Source: Porphyromonadaceae bacterium UBA7048 (GTDB lineage: Bacteria > Bacteroidota > Bacteroidia > Bacteroidales > Muribaculaceae). From it: DNA of 34,810 bases. Below the pieces are notes generated by a model. It ran no database searches and was not told the origin of the DNA. It was given only the letters and a program-made list of their open reading frames with translations. This document shows positions 1-8,709 of this stretch, piece by piece. A program made the position numbers and the translations under genes. Within the stretch, counting starts at the first letter, position 1. Each line of letters starts with the position of its first letter. Location: assembly GCA_002493945.1 (NCBI GenBank), contig DLAL01000052.1, forward strand, positions 1 through 34,810, read 5' to 3'.

Positions 1-20
1 TTCGAGTCCATCTTGAAGCG
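1..20 (+). tRNA. possible 3' end of a tRNA gene, cut by the window edge
   Basis: The window opens with TTCGAGT, which fits the seven-base T-loop consensus (TTCRANY), followed by CCATC as the 3' half of a T-stem, seven bases TTGAAGC as the 3' acceptor strand and G as discriminator. No CCA is encoded, which is normal in this phylum. The 5' part lies outside the window, so pairing cannot be tested. A terminator-like hairpin follows at 50-68. A random match is quite possible. Confidence 0.25.
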
Positions 21-49
21 CAAGTACTCGTGCGGCTGTTCCTTTTATC

Positions 50-68
50 AAGGAGCGGCCGCTTTTTT
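50..68 (+). terminator. terminator-like hairpin before the histidine kinase gene
   Basis: AAGGAGC pairs with GCTTTTT around a GGCC loop (two G-T pairs) and runs into six T. It probably ends whatever transcript enters from the left, for example the possible tRNA at 1-20. Confidence 0.45.
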
Positions 69-80
69 GATTCTTAATCA

Positions 81-110
81 TTTCATTTCCGCATTTTTTA
101 TGTACATTTG
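81..110 (+). promoter_or_regulatory. Bacteroidetes-type promoter for the histidine kinase-tamL operon
   Basis: TACATTTG at 103-110 matches the -7 box TAnnTTTG exactly; TTTC at 81-84, 18 bases upstream, is a one-mismatch -33 box. Transcription would begin near 117, just ahead of the ATG at 130, which supports that start over upstream in-frame codons. Confidence 0.55.
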
Positions 111-129
111 CGGTACTAACAATGCTCAG

Positions 130-2226
130 ATGAGAAAAGTAATATTCGCACTTCTGCTGCTTGCGGTGATGGCGGTTCCCGACGTCATGGGCGCCGGTCG
201 GCAGATGATCATAGACAGTCTTGAGCACCGGCTCTCGACTCTCCGCTCTCCTTCCGACAGTCTCAAGGTACTGTGGGACCTTTTCGACATACAGAATACT
301 TCTGCACAGCGGCTGCCGCTGATAGAGCGTGTATACCGCACGGCTGTGAATGCCGGCGACACTGCGGCGCGCATCGAGGCTATCATGCAGCAGGCCAATG
401 TCCAGAGCGGCGATTCCGTCGGACTGGCACGTCTCAATGAGAAGCTGCTCGATCTCAAGCCGTCGCCGGAGTTGAGGGAGGCTCGTACTTTCGTGAAATT
501 CCTTAGGGTGGAGACGCGTCTGCGCAATCTGAGGTCGAAGCCTTCGTACCGCGATATGTCGCGTATGATACGTCAGTTCGACAGTATCTCGGGTGCTGAC
601 CCGTACGACAAGATGCTGCTTCTGTACTCTCTGTGCACTTATCTTTCGACGACCACGCAGGGCGGACTGCTGGAAGAGTATGCCTCGAAGCTAAGTGCCA
701 TGGTGGACACCGTGCATCTGCCGATGGGGAGTCTGCGCAATCTGGTGTACTCCCGAGTCGCGCCGGTCTACACCAACAACGGGGCGGCGAAGAAGGCTGT
801 AGAGACTGACTGCAAGCTGCTGAACATCGTGGACTCCCTTTCGCGCGTCTACGAGGAAAAGGGCCGGAAGTTCCGAAAGTTCGAGCGCAACCGCTACATA
901 AGCTACCGTCGCATGCTGGCCAACTACAAGGCGCTGACCTCCGCAGAAGTGGAGATGTACCATAATCTGATTGAAGACCTCGCAGCCGAGAATCCCGATA
1001 TCCGGAGCGACCTTGACAACTGCCCGCGTGCGCATGCCTGCTACTATATGGCTACGGGCCGCTATGAGGATGCTGTCAAAGCCCTCAAGCAGTGTCTGTC
1101 GCGGCCCGGGGTGACCGAGCTGCAGTACTATCTCTATGACGCTCTCTATGAGGCAGCGGCGCAGACGGGCGACCGTCAGACCCAGCTCAATGCCGCACTG
1201 CAGTACAACAGTCTGCTACGCAAGCAGCTGAATGACCGCGCCGACGAGCGCTTCCGCGAACTGCAGATCATATATGACGTAAGCGAGCTCCGCGCCGAGA
1301 ATCTGCATCTTGAGGAGTCCCGGAACAAGGCCCGTCTGCGCAATACGTATATCGTGATAGGCATTTCGGCGGCAGCCCTCGTGGTGATGCTGGTCCTGAT
1401 ACTGATTCTTGTGTCGCAGAACCGCAAGATGAAGGCTCTGGCAGAGAATCTGCGTCAGTCGGCCGACCACCTCACCAGTGAGCGCAACGACCTGCGCAAG
1501 ACTCACGAGGAGCTTATAGAGGCTCGCGACCAGGCCAAGGCGGCAGACAGGCTCAAGACCGACTTCGTCAACAATATGTCGCACGAGATACGCATCCCTC
1601 TCGCTACGGTGGCCGAGTATACGAGGCTCATCATAGACTGTATCCCCGAAAACCGCCGCAACTATCTCGACCGCTTCGCCGATGTGGTGGAGCTGAACAC
1701 GAATCTTGTCATCTCGCTTGTCGACGATGTGCTGGACACTGCCGCCATAGAGCACGGCACCATATCGGTGAAGAAGGAACCCGTGGGTGTGCACAAGCTC
1801 GCTACGGTGGCTGTCGCAGGCGCTTTCGACAAGCATACGCCGCAGGAGGGCATCAAGGTGGTGTTCAATCCCGAGGGCAAGGAGGATGTCACGGTGCTCA
1901 CCGACCCCAAGCGTGCGGTGCGTGTGCTGGTCAATCTGCTTGACAATGCCCGCAAGTTCACCGACAAGGGAACTATCACTCTCGATTATACTGTAGACAC
2001 AGACAGGAACATGCTCACATTCTCGGTGACGGATACCGGGTCGGGCATCCCTGCCGATAAGGCGGATGTCATATTCGACCGGTTCACCAAGCTGGACAAC
2101 GGCTCGGAGGGCGTGGGTCTGGGTCTGTATATATGCCGCCTTGTGGCGCGTCTGCTGGACGGTTCGGTCGAATTCGATACCACTTACCACAAGGGCGCAC
2201 GATTCTTCTTCTCTCTTCCGCTATGA
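130..2226 (+). CDS. TPR-containing membrane sensor histidine kinase
   Basis: Protein of 698 residues. A signal peptide (residues 1-22) is followed by a long helical region typical of tetratricopeptide repeats, one membrane segment (about 408-428), a coiled-coil linker, and a kinase core: H-box with His485 in MSHEIR, N-box NLLDNARKF (about 602), G1 box DTGSGIP (about 635) and G2 box GLGLYICR (about 663). The sensor part should face the periplasm and the kinase the cytoplasm. No receiver domain is attached and no response regulator gene is nearby, so it is an orphan kinase here. The H-box reads HEIRIPL where HEIRTPL is usual. The open frame extends upstream to about 13, but the promoter at 81-110 and the signal peptide place the start at 130. 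It overlaps tamL by ATGA, so the two are probably translationally coupled. Confidence 0.88.
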   Translation: MRKVIFALLLLAVMAVPDVMGAGRQMIIDSLEHRLSTLRSPSDSLKVLWDLFDIQNTSAQRLPLIERVYRTAVNAGDTAARIEAIMQQANVQSGDSVGLARLNEKLLDLKPSPELREARTFVKFLRVETRLRNLRSKPSYRDMSRMIRQFDSISGADPYDKMLLLYSLCTYLSTTTQGGLLEEYASKLSAMVDTVHLPMGSLRNLVYSRVAPVYTNNGAAKKAVETDCKLLNIVDSLSRVYEEKGRKFRKFERNRYISYRRMLANYKALTSAEVEMYHNLIEDLAAENPDIRSDLDNCPRAHACYYMATGRYEDAVKALKQCLSRPGVTELQYYLYDALYEAAAQTGDRQTQLNAALQYNSLLRKQLNDRADERFRELQIIYDVSELRAENLHLEESRNKARLRNTYIVIGISAAALVVMLVLILILVSQNRKMKALAENLRQSADHLTSERNDLRKTHEELIEARDQAKAADRLKTDFVNNMSHEIRIPLATVAEYTRLIIDCIPENRRNYLDRFADVVELNTNLVISLVDDVLDTAAIEHGTISVKKEPVGVHKLATVAVAGAFDKHTPQEGIKVVFNPEGKEDVTVLTDPKRAVRVLVNLLDNARKFTDKGTITLDYTVDTDRNMLTFSVTDTGSGIPADKADVIFDRFTKLDNGSEGVGLGLYICRLVARLLDGSVEFDTTYHKGARFFFSLPL

Positions 2227-4601
2227 AGTTCTTCTCAGGATGTCCGTTGTACGTCTCGGTGCGTGCTCTGCTGCTGATGCTCGCGGCGGCATTGCTGTCG
2301 GGCTGCAGTTCCACCAAGCATGTGCCCGACGGCAAGTATCTGCTCGACAACGTCAGTATCACAGTGGAGGACGGAGCCGACATCAACCGCACGGAGCTAT
2401 ACAACTTCCTGCGTCAGCAGCCCAATCACAAGGTGCTGGGTTTCGCACGTCTGCAGCTGTCGGCCTACAGTCTGTCGGGACGCGACTCCTCCAAGTGGTA
2501 CAACCGCTGGCTGCGCCGCCTGGGACAGCCTCCGGTCATCTATGACCCCGACCTCACTGACGCATCTGCCCGTCAGCTCCGCCTGGCCCTCATCAACAGC
2601 GGCTACAACGACGCCGTGGTGACGAGCGACACTGTCAGCCACGGCAAGAAGCGTGTCAACGTGGAGTATCACATCGTGGCCGGCGAGCCCTTCAGGGTCG
2701 ACGCCATCAACTATAATATCCCCGACACGGCGCTGAGCCGTCTGGTCATGCGGTCGATCAACCGTTCGGGCCTTAGGCCGGGCATGCTGCTGGACCGCAC
2801 CGTGCTCGACAATGAGCGCGGACGAATCACGGCGCTCCTGCGCGATGCAGGGTACTACGACTTCAACCGCGAGTACATCTCCTTCACGGCTGACACAGTG
2901 ATGGGCGACAAGAGCGTGGGGCTGACGCTGAATCTCTTCACTCCCGACCGCCGCAAGCGTCCGTCGGGGAGCACGGCGCTGGCTGACAGTCTCGGCCTCG
3001 ACCCGCGGCTCCATCACCGCTATGACATCCGCCATGTGGTCTTCGTCCTTGACGAGGACGCCGGTTCGCGTGCTCTGGCTCCGGCCGACACCGTCGTGTG
3101 CGACGACACGTACTTCATCTACGGGCAGGACCGCTATCTGTCGTACAAACTGCTCGACGAGATGTGCTATATACAGCCCGGGCGTCCCTACTCGGCCGCT
3201 GCCGTCAGCCGCACCTACGAGGCGCTGGGACGCCTCGGCATCATCAAGTTCATCAATATAGAGATGAAGCCCGTGGGCTCGATAGGAGGCATCGGACTGC
3301 TGGACGCGTACATCTACCTGTCGCGCAACAAGAAGCAGTCGATGTCGGTGGAAGTGGAGGGCACCAACTCCGAGGGCGACCTCGGCTTCGGAGTCGGCCT
3401 GACCTACCAGCACCGCAATCTCGCCCGGGGCTCGCAGCTGCTGTCAGCCAAGCTGCGCGGCAGCTACGAGAGTCTGTCGGGCAATCTCGACGGCCTCAAC
3501 AACAACCGCTACACGGAGTTCGCCGCCGAGGTGGGCATCACTTTCCCGAAGTTCGAGTGCCCGTTCCTGTCGAAGTCGTTCAAGCAGCGGCGCCTGGCGT
3601 CGACCGAGTTCACCGTGTCGGCCAACTATCAGGAGCGCCCGGAGTACACGCGTGTCATCTTCGGCACGGCATGGAAGTGGAAGTGGCAGCAGCAGCGCGC
3701 CGGATTCACGCGCCGTCAGACCTACGACCTCATCGATATCAACTACGTGCGCCTGCCCAAGTCGACCCTGAACTTCATCGACGAGATCGCTCCGTCGAAT
3801 CCTCTGCTGCGCTACAGCTACGAGGACCACTTCATCATGCGCATGGGCTACACCTACAACCGCACCAACCGGCGCGCCCCGGCCGCCACGGTCAACTCAC
3901 TGTCGGTGCAGCCTGTGGTGACGTCGGTACGCGCCTCGGTGGAGTGTGCCGGCAACCTGCTCTACGGCATATCGAACATGATAGGGCAGAAACGCAGCGA
4001 CGGAGTCTACAAGGTGCTCGGCATCCAGTACGCCCAGTATGTCAAGGGCGAGTTCGACTATACGCTGACGCGTAACTTCGACGACCGCAACTCGCTGTCG
4101 TTCCACTCGGGCTTCGGCCTGGCCTATCCCTACGGCAACTCAACGATGGTGCCATTCGAGAAGCGCTTCTATGCCGGCGGCGCCAACGGCGTGCGCGGCT
4201 GGGGTGTCCGCACCCTCGGCCCGGGCTCATACGACGCGCGCAATTCGGTGACGGACTTCATCAACCAGTGCGGCGACATCCGCCTGGACCTGTCGCTGGA
4301 GTATCGCGCCAAACTCTTCTGGGTGCTCGAGGGCGCAGTGTTCGTCGATGCCGGCAACATATGGACCATCCGCGACTATGAGAACCAGCCGGGCGGCCTC
4401 TTCCGGTTCAACCGCTTCTACAAGGAGATAGCGGCGGCCTACGGCATCGGCCTGCGTCTGGACTTCACATACTTCCTCCTGCGCTTCGACCTGGGCATGA
4501 AGGCGCACAATCCCGCCCGCAACCAGGAGCCGTGGCCTATAATACATCCCAACTGGCACCGCGACGCCAACTTCCACTTCGCCGTGGGCTATCCGTTCTA
4601 A
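2223..4601 (+). CDS. tamL: TamL-type lipoprotein, BamA/TamA (Omp85) family
   Basis: Protein of 792 residues. A lipoprotein signal peptide ends in LLSGC with the lipidated Cys at about residue 28. POTRA-like repeats follow, then a C-terminal surface-antigen beta-barrel with many alternating aromatic strands (GGANGVRGWG is the conserved barrel region) and a terminal Phe as expected for an outer-membrane barrel. In Bacteroidetes this lipidated TamA relative (TamL) works with TamB in outer-membrane assembly or lipid transport; that role is family knowledge. No tamB is visible in the window. The start is the ATG overlapping the kinase stop codon; longer upstream forms would bury the signal peptide. 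A HAD phosphatase gene follows after 11 bases. Confidence 0.87.
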   Translation: MKFFSGCPLYVSVRALLLMLAAALLSGCSSTKHVPDGKYLLDNVSITVEDGADINRTELYNFLRQQPNHKVLGFARLQLSAYSLSGRDSSKWYNRWLRRLGQPPVIYDPDLTDASARQLRLALINSGYNDAVVTSDTVSHGKKRVNVEYHIVAGEPFRVDAINYNIPDTALSRLVMRSINRSGLRPGMLLDRTVLDNERGRITALLRDAGYYDFNREYISFTADTVMGDKSVGLTLNLFTPDRRKRPSGSTALADSLGLDPRLHHRYDIRHVVFVLDEDAGSRALAPADTVVCDDTYFIYGQDRYLSYKLLDEMCYIQPGRPYSAAAVSRTYEALGRLGIIKFINIEMKPVGSIGGIGLLDAYIYLSRNKKQSMSVEVEGTNSEGDLGFGVGLTYQHRNLARGSQLLSAKLRGSYESLSGNLDGLNNNRYTEFAAEVGITFPKFECPFLSKSFKQRRLASTEFTVSANYQERPEYTRVIFGTAWKWKWQQQRAGFTRRQTYDLIDINYVRLPKSTLNFIDEIAPSNPLLRYSYEDHFIMRMGYTYNRTNRRAPAATVNSLSVQPVVTSVRASVECAGNLLYGISNMIGQKRSDGVYKVLGIQYAQYVKGEFDYTLTRNFDDRNSLSFHSGFGLAYPYGNSTMVPFEKRFYAGGANGVRGWGVRTLGPGSYDARNSVTDFINQCGDIRLDLSLEYRAKLFWVLEGAVFVDAGNIWTIRDYENQPGGLFRFNRFYKEIAAAYGIGLRLDFTYFLLRFDLGMKAHNPARNQEPWPIIHPNWHRDANFHFAVGYPF

Positions 4602-4612
4602 ATCTCACAGAT

Positions 4613-5266
4613 ATGAAATCATACGTAATATTCGACCTCGACGGCACCCTGCTGAAGACCATCGACGACCTGGCCAACGCCACCAACTACGCCCTGCGCA
4701 CGCTGGGCTATCCCACGCACGGGCTGTGGGTCTATCCGTCGATGGTGGGCAACGGTGTGACGCGTCTCATCGAGCGTGCCCTCCCTGACGAGGCGCGCAC
4801 GGAGAAAATCATCAACGACGCCCTGGCGGCGTTCAAGGAGTACTATAACGAGCACTGCTGCGACACCACCGTCCCCTATCCAGGCATCCCCGAACTGCTG
4901 GCGCAGCTCACGAACGAGGGTGTCAATCTGGCTGTGGCGTCGAATAAGTATCAGGAAGCTGTGACGAAAATCATAGCGCACTATTTCCCCGATGCCAATT
5001 TCAGGGCCATTCTGGGCAACGAGCCGGGATTTCCGCGCAAGCCTGACCCGTCGATAGTGTTCAAGGCGCTGTCGATGTGTCCCACCCCCAAGGCCGACAC
5101 GCTCTACGTGGGCGATTCGGGCATAGACATCGAGACGGCGCGCCGCGCCTGTGTCGAGTCGGTAGGCGTGACCTGGGGCTTCCGCTCCATCCACGAGCTG
5201 AAGGAGGCCTGCGCCGACCACATAGTGGCCACGCCCTCGCAGATCGCCGACCTCGTGCTGGGCTGA
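4613..5266 (+). CDS. HAD-family hydrolase, phosphoglycolate phosphatase-like
   Basis: Protein of 217 residues starting MKSYVIF. HAD motif I is FDLDGTLL with both catalytic Asp residues, motif II lies in the ASNK segment, the conserved Lys is in FPRKPDPS, and motif IV is GDSGIDIETA. A helical cap lies between motifs I and II. This fits the Gph/PGMB subfamily of small-molecule phosphatases; the real substrate cannot be read from sequence. The gene begins 11 bases after tamL and is probably the third gene of that operon. In-frame codons from 4532 overlap the end of tamL and are rejected because motif I normally sits at the very N-terminus. Confidence 0.85.
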   Translation: MKSYVIFDLDGTLLKTIDDLANATNYALRTLGYPTHGLWVYPSMVGNGVTRLIERALPDEARTEKIINDALAAFKEYYNEHCCDTTVPYPGIPELLAQLTNEGVNLAVASNKYQEAVTKIIAHYFPDANFRAILGNEPGFPRKPDPSIVFKALSMCPTPKADTLYVGDSGIDIETARRACVESVGVTWGFRSIHELKEACADHIVATPSQIADLVLG

Positions 5267-5281
5267 TGCGCTCCGGGGCGG

Positions 5282-5746
5282 TCAGGAGAGCTGACGCTCC
5301 ACGCGGTTGCCCGGGCTGATGTTCAGCGTGAACGCCGCCGAGCGGCCTGTGGCCTCGCTGCGGTAGCTGAAATGGTAGCGCTCGCGGCCGAGGCAGTCAA
5401 GCGTGGCCCATGCCGCCGTGACGGGCGCGTCATGGCGGTTGCCCGGAGTGAGGCGCTCGTCGATGGTGACATCGAAGCCTGAGATGTTCACGGCCAGGCT
5501 GTAGGCTCCCGATTCGGTCATGCCTTCGAGCCCGAAGCGGTGTATCTCGAGTTGTCCGCGGTCATTGACCAGCGCCACGATGCCGGGCTGCGACTGCGCG
5601 GCGTCGCCGCGCAGAGTGCCGCCGTAGAGGAAGGTACGCACCGGCCCGCGGTGCGACGGCATGGAGGCCGCCGCCACGACAGCGGCGGCGATGAAGGCCG
5701 TGATGATGTAGAATTCGACGGTCTGGAATATGCTAAGAATAATCAT
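5282..5746 (-). CDS. small membrane-anchored protein of unknown function
   Basis: Not recognised. The predicted product has 154 residues: an N-terminal hydrophobic stretch (about 1-28, beginning MIILSIFQ) that can serve as membrane anchor or signal, then a soluble domain of about 120 residues rich in beta-prone segments (VALVNDRG, LEIHRFG). No Cys pair or catalytic motif is evident. It is convergent with the HAD gene (15 bases apart) and divergent from comF with only 18 bases between start codons. The open frame runs upstream to 6313 but that part is antisense to comF, so the ATG at 5746 is chosen. Confidence 0.55.
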   Translation of the reverse strand: MIILSIFQTVEFYIITAFIAAAVVAAASMPSHRGPVRTFLYGGTLRGDAAQSQPGIVALVNDRGQLEIHRFGLEGMTESGAYSLAVNISGFDVTIDERLTPGNRHDAPVTAAWATLDCLGRERYHFSYRSEATGRSAAFTLNISPGNRVERQLS

Positions 5747-5764
5747 TGTCAAAACAGTTATATA

Positions 5765-6514
5765 TTGAACGTTCTCAGGCGCTTCTTTATTGCCTTGCTC
5801 GACCGCGTGCTGGTGCCGCGTGTGTGCGTGCTCTGCGGCACTCCTCTTGCCGCTGACAGTCCGTATGTATGCACGGCCTGCATGGCGTCGGTGCCCGTGT
5901 GCCGTGCCGACGGCGTGGAGATGCTCGACCTGCGCGCCGCCATAGTGAACGCCGCCGCGCCTGTCGGTCTGGTCAGCGCATGGAGCCTCTACGACCCGTC
6001 GCATCCCACGGCCGGCCTGGTGCGGATGTCGAAGTACGGCGACGCCCCCGGTCTGGCGCGGTGGCTCGGCCGGCAGTATGGCCGCGACCTGCTGCGTGGC
6101 TACGAACGCGTGGAGAAAACCTCTGACGATGAAATCCTGCCTTCGGACATCGACGTGCTGCTGCCTGTGCCCATGCACCGGGGCAAGCTCCTCGGCCGAG
6201 GCTACAATCAGGCGGCTATGATAGCCCGGGGCATATCGGATGTGACGGGCATACCCGTGGGCGACAATCTTGTGGCCGTGCGTCCGCACCGCACGCAGAC
6301 CCGTCTGGACCACCGGGCGCGCATATCGAACGTCGCGGGATGCTTCGCCGTGGAGTGCGGCGAGGAGCTGAGGGGGCTAAACGTGGCCGTCGTGGACGAT
6401 GTCATCACCACAGGGGCGTCGATGTGCGAGGCCGCTGTAGCAGTCAGCCGCGGTGCGCCCGATGTGGCGTCGGTCTCTTTTCTGGCGCTGGCGCACACCA
6501 TGCGCGGTATATAA
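5765..6514 (+). CDS. ComF-family phosphoribosyltransferase-like protein
   Basis: Protein of 249 residues using a TTG start (NVLRRFF follows). An N-terminal zinc-ribbon holds two Cys pairs (CVLC and CTAC), and a type I phosphoribosyltransferase core ends in the PRPP loop VAVVDDVITTGASM, as in ComF/GntX proteins. The family is linked to DNA uptake in competent bacteria, but in Bacteroidales its role is unknown. TTG at 5765 is preferred because no ATG exists ahead of the zinc-ribbon except far upstream, and ComF proteins usually begin about ten residues before the first CxxC. A hairpin terminator follows. Confidence 0.82.
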   Translation: MNVLRRFFIALLDRVLVPRVCVLCGTPLAADSPYVCTACMASVPVCRADGVEMLDLRAAIVNAAAPVGLVSAWSLYDPSHPTAGLVRMSKYGDAPGLARWLGRQYGRDLLRGYERVEKTSDDEILPSDIDVLLPVPMHRGKLLGRGYNQAAMIARGISDVTGIPVGDNLVAVRPHRTQTRLDHRARISNVAGCFAVECGEELRGLNVAVVDDVITTGASMCEAAVAVSRGAPDVASVSFLALAHTMRGI

Positions 6515-6523
6515 AAAAGCAGA

Positions 6524-6562
6524 AGCCCCGATTCTTCGCGAGTCGAGGCTACTTATGTTTTT
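6524..6562 (+). terminator. rho-independent terminator after comF
   Basis: AGCCCCGATTC pairs with GAGTCGAGGCT (one C-A mismatch, one G-T pair) around TTCGC, followed by a T-rich tail. An A-run on the other side (6513-6518) could let it act in both directions between the convergent comF and recQ. The rest of 6563-6670 shows nothing clear apart from the short repeat TTAAC-ATGC-GTTAA at 6661-6674, which covers the recQ stop codon. Confidence 0.65.
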
Positions 6563-6670
6563 AAAAGTTAGCGGATGTGTGTCCTTCTAAGCTCTTTTAT
6601 GTCTTATTACTGATAGTTGGACTGAAGCGCGGTCGGAAGGTTTAATACGTATGTATCTGTTTAACATGCG

Positions 6671-8674
6671 TTAACATTTGGCTATCAGTGCGCCGTCAGC
6701 TTTCAGGCGCCCTGCGCTGACGAGAGTGCCGATATGGCTCACCACCTCATCGTAGTGATGCGGATAGTAGGGCCTGAGCGAGCGTAGGTCGAGCCATTTG
6801 TGGGGCGCTATCGCGTCGAAGAACGAGTCGAGCCGTCGCTCGAGTTCGGCCGTGTCGAGAGGCACTGCGCGGAGGCGCCTGCTGCGGCAGACGTCGCACT
6901 TTCCGCAGTCTTGTGCCGGCGTCTCGCCGAAGTAGCGGAGCATGCCGGCCACGCGGCAGGAGGAGTCGTCGAAGGCGAAGTCTGTCATGGCCTTTATCTG
7001 TGCTTCCATGGCGTGGCGCCGGTCCTCGTAGACGGCGCGGGGGATGATGAGTCGGTCGGAGTACACGCGGTTGGCCGTGAAGACTATCTGCGGACTGCTC
7101 CGCCGAGGGATGTAGCGGATGATATGCTGGCGCCTCCAGCGCACGAGCATCTCGTAGACGGTCTGCTGCGGAAGTCCGCATGCCGCGGCGATGAGCGATT
7201 CATTTATCTGCACGAAGTCGGTGAAGAGGCCGCTGTAATGGCGCAGCATGTAGTCCATGACGGCGTCCTCGCGTGCGTCGAAGTCGAGGGTGTACAGTTC
7301 GTGGCGGCCGACGCATATCATGGCCTCGGCCTCGCGGTCAAGCGGCCCCGTGTAGCTGATGTACTCGGCGCGGTCGAGGATACGTATGGCCGCGAGGACG
7401 CGGCGCGGGTCCATGCCGTAGCGCGCGCACATCTCCTCGGGGCTGAAGTCGTAGACGGCGCCGAATCCCTCGCCCATCGGCACCGAGAGGAAGCGGCATA
7501 TCTCGTCGTAGACCTTGCGGATGTAGTCCTTCTCGGGAAAGGCCGTGGACAGACGGCGGCCGAGCGTGGCGCGGTCGCGTGCGGCGACGGTCATCACGGC
7601 CACCGAGGGGAGGCCGTCGCGCCCGGCGCGTCCTGCTTCCTGATAGTACTCCTCGAGGGTCGAGGGCACATCGTAGTGCACCACTACGCGCACGTCGGGC
7701 TTGTCGATGCCCATGCCGAAGGCTGTGGTGGCCACCATGACGCGCGTGCGCCCCGTGGCCCAGTCGTCCTGGCGCGAGGCTTTCTCGTGCACTTCGAGTC
7801 CGGCGTGGTAGAATAGTGCGGCCACGCCCTGACGCTGCAGCAGGGCGGCAAGGTCGGCGGCGCGGCGGCGCGAGCGTGTGTAGACGATGACCGAACCCGT
7901 GGTGCCGCGGAGTATCTCAAGGAGTTTACCGAACTTGTCGCCCGTATGGCGGACGAGAAACGATATGTTGCCTCGGCTGAAGCTCAGCGAGAAGCGCCGC
8001 TCGCCTCTCATGCGCAGCTGCAGGGCTATGTCGTCGACCACGCGCGGAGTGGCGGAGGCCGTCAGTGCCAGCACGGGCGCCTCAAGTCCGGCTTCCTCGC
8101 GCAGCCGCGAGATGTTGAGATAGGACGGGCGGAAGTCGTAGCCCCACTGCGAGATGCAGTGTGCCTCGTCGACCACCACGAGCGAGACCTCCACCGATGC
8201 CAGCAGAGCGGCGAAGCGCGGCGTGTGGAGGCGTTCGGGAGCCACGTAGACCAGTTTGACAAGCCCCTGGCGGCACTGCTCGTAGGCGTAGTCCGTCTCG
8301 TGGGCCGACATGCCGCCGTAGATGCAGCAGGCCGGGATGTCGCGGCGCCGCAGATTGTCGGTCTGGTCCTTCATCAGCGATATGAGCGGAGTGATGACCA
8401 CGGTGATGCCCGGGAGCATCAGCGCCGGCACCTGGAACGTGAGCGACTTGCCGCCGCCCGTAGGCAGCAGGCCTATGGTGTCGCGGCCGTCGAGGACCGA
8501 CGCGATGATTTCGGCCTGCATCGGTCTGAAGGCATCGTAGCCCCAGTAGCGCCGCAGCACCTCCTCGGGCGAGTCGCCGGCATGACACGGCGTGGCCGGG
8601 GCGGCACTGTCGGTGTCGTCGCTGAAGTCGTAGTAGCCGTAAGGGGGGATGCCGGCGTCCGGGGAGAGTGACAT
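6671..8674 (-). CDS. recQ: RecQ-family ATP-dependent DNA helicase without HRDC domain
   Basis: Protein of 667 residues. Motif 0 (FRPMQ, about 49), Walker A TGGGKS (72-77), DEAH box (169-172) with the RecQ aromatic loop after it (CISQWGYDFRPSY), motif VI QEAGRAGRDG, and a zinc-binding RQC region with four Cys near 572-591 (CGKCDVC). After the zinc site come about 70 residues that look like a degenerate winged helix; no HRDC domain is present. RecQ unwinds DNA 3'-5' in recombinational repair and works with RecJ, whose gene lies 35 bases upstream on the same strand, so recJ-recQ is likely one transcript. About 35 residues precede the helicase core and are low in motifs, so the exact start is less certain. 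Confidence 0.92.
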   Translation of the reverse strand: MSLSPDAGIPPYGYYDFSDDTDSAAPATPCHAGDSPEEVLRRYWGYDAFRPMQAEIIASVLDGRDTIGLLPTGGGKSLTFQVPALMLPGITVVITPLISLMKDQTDNLRRRDIPACCIYGGMSAHETDYAYEQCRQGLVKLVYVAPERLHTPRFAALLASVEVSLVVVDEAHCISQWGYDFRPSYLNISRLREEAGLEAPVLALTASATPRVVDDIALQLRMRGERRFSLSFSRGNISFLVRHTGDKFGKLLEILRGTTGSVIVYTRSRRRAADLAALLQRQGVAALFYHAGLEVHEKASRQDDWATGRTRVMVATTAFGMGIDKPDVRVVVHYDVPSTLEEYYQEAGRAGRDGLPSVAVMTVAARDRATLGRRLSTAFPEKDYIRKVYDEICRFLSVPMGEGFGAVYDFSPEEMCARYGMDPRRVLAAIRILDRAEYISYTGPLDREAEAMICVGRHELYTLDFDAREDAVMDYMLRHYSGLFTDFVQINESLIAAACGLPQQTVYEMLVRWRRQHIIRYIPRRSSPQIVFTANRVYSDRLIIPRAVYEDRRHAMEAQIKAMTDFAFDDSSCRVAGMLRYFGETPAQDCGKCDVCRSRRLRAVPLDTAELERRLDSFFDAIAPHKWLDLRSLRPYYPHHYDEVVSHIGTLVSAGRLKADGALIAKC

Positions 8675-8709
8675 GAGGATGTGTGAAGGGTGGAAGCGGT
8701 CGCGCCGGT

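Noticed and set aside
13..129. Longer N-terminus for the histidine kinase
   Set aside because: It would cover the terminator-like hairpin and the promoter and put a second hydrophobic stretch before a good signal peptide.
2397..3413. 338-codon minus-strand open frame
   Set aside because: Antisense to tamL; Val/Asp/Arg-rich with no domain.
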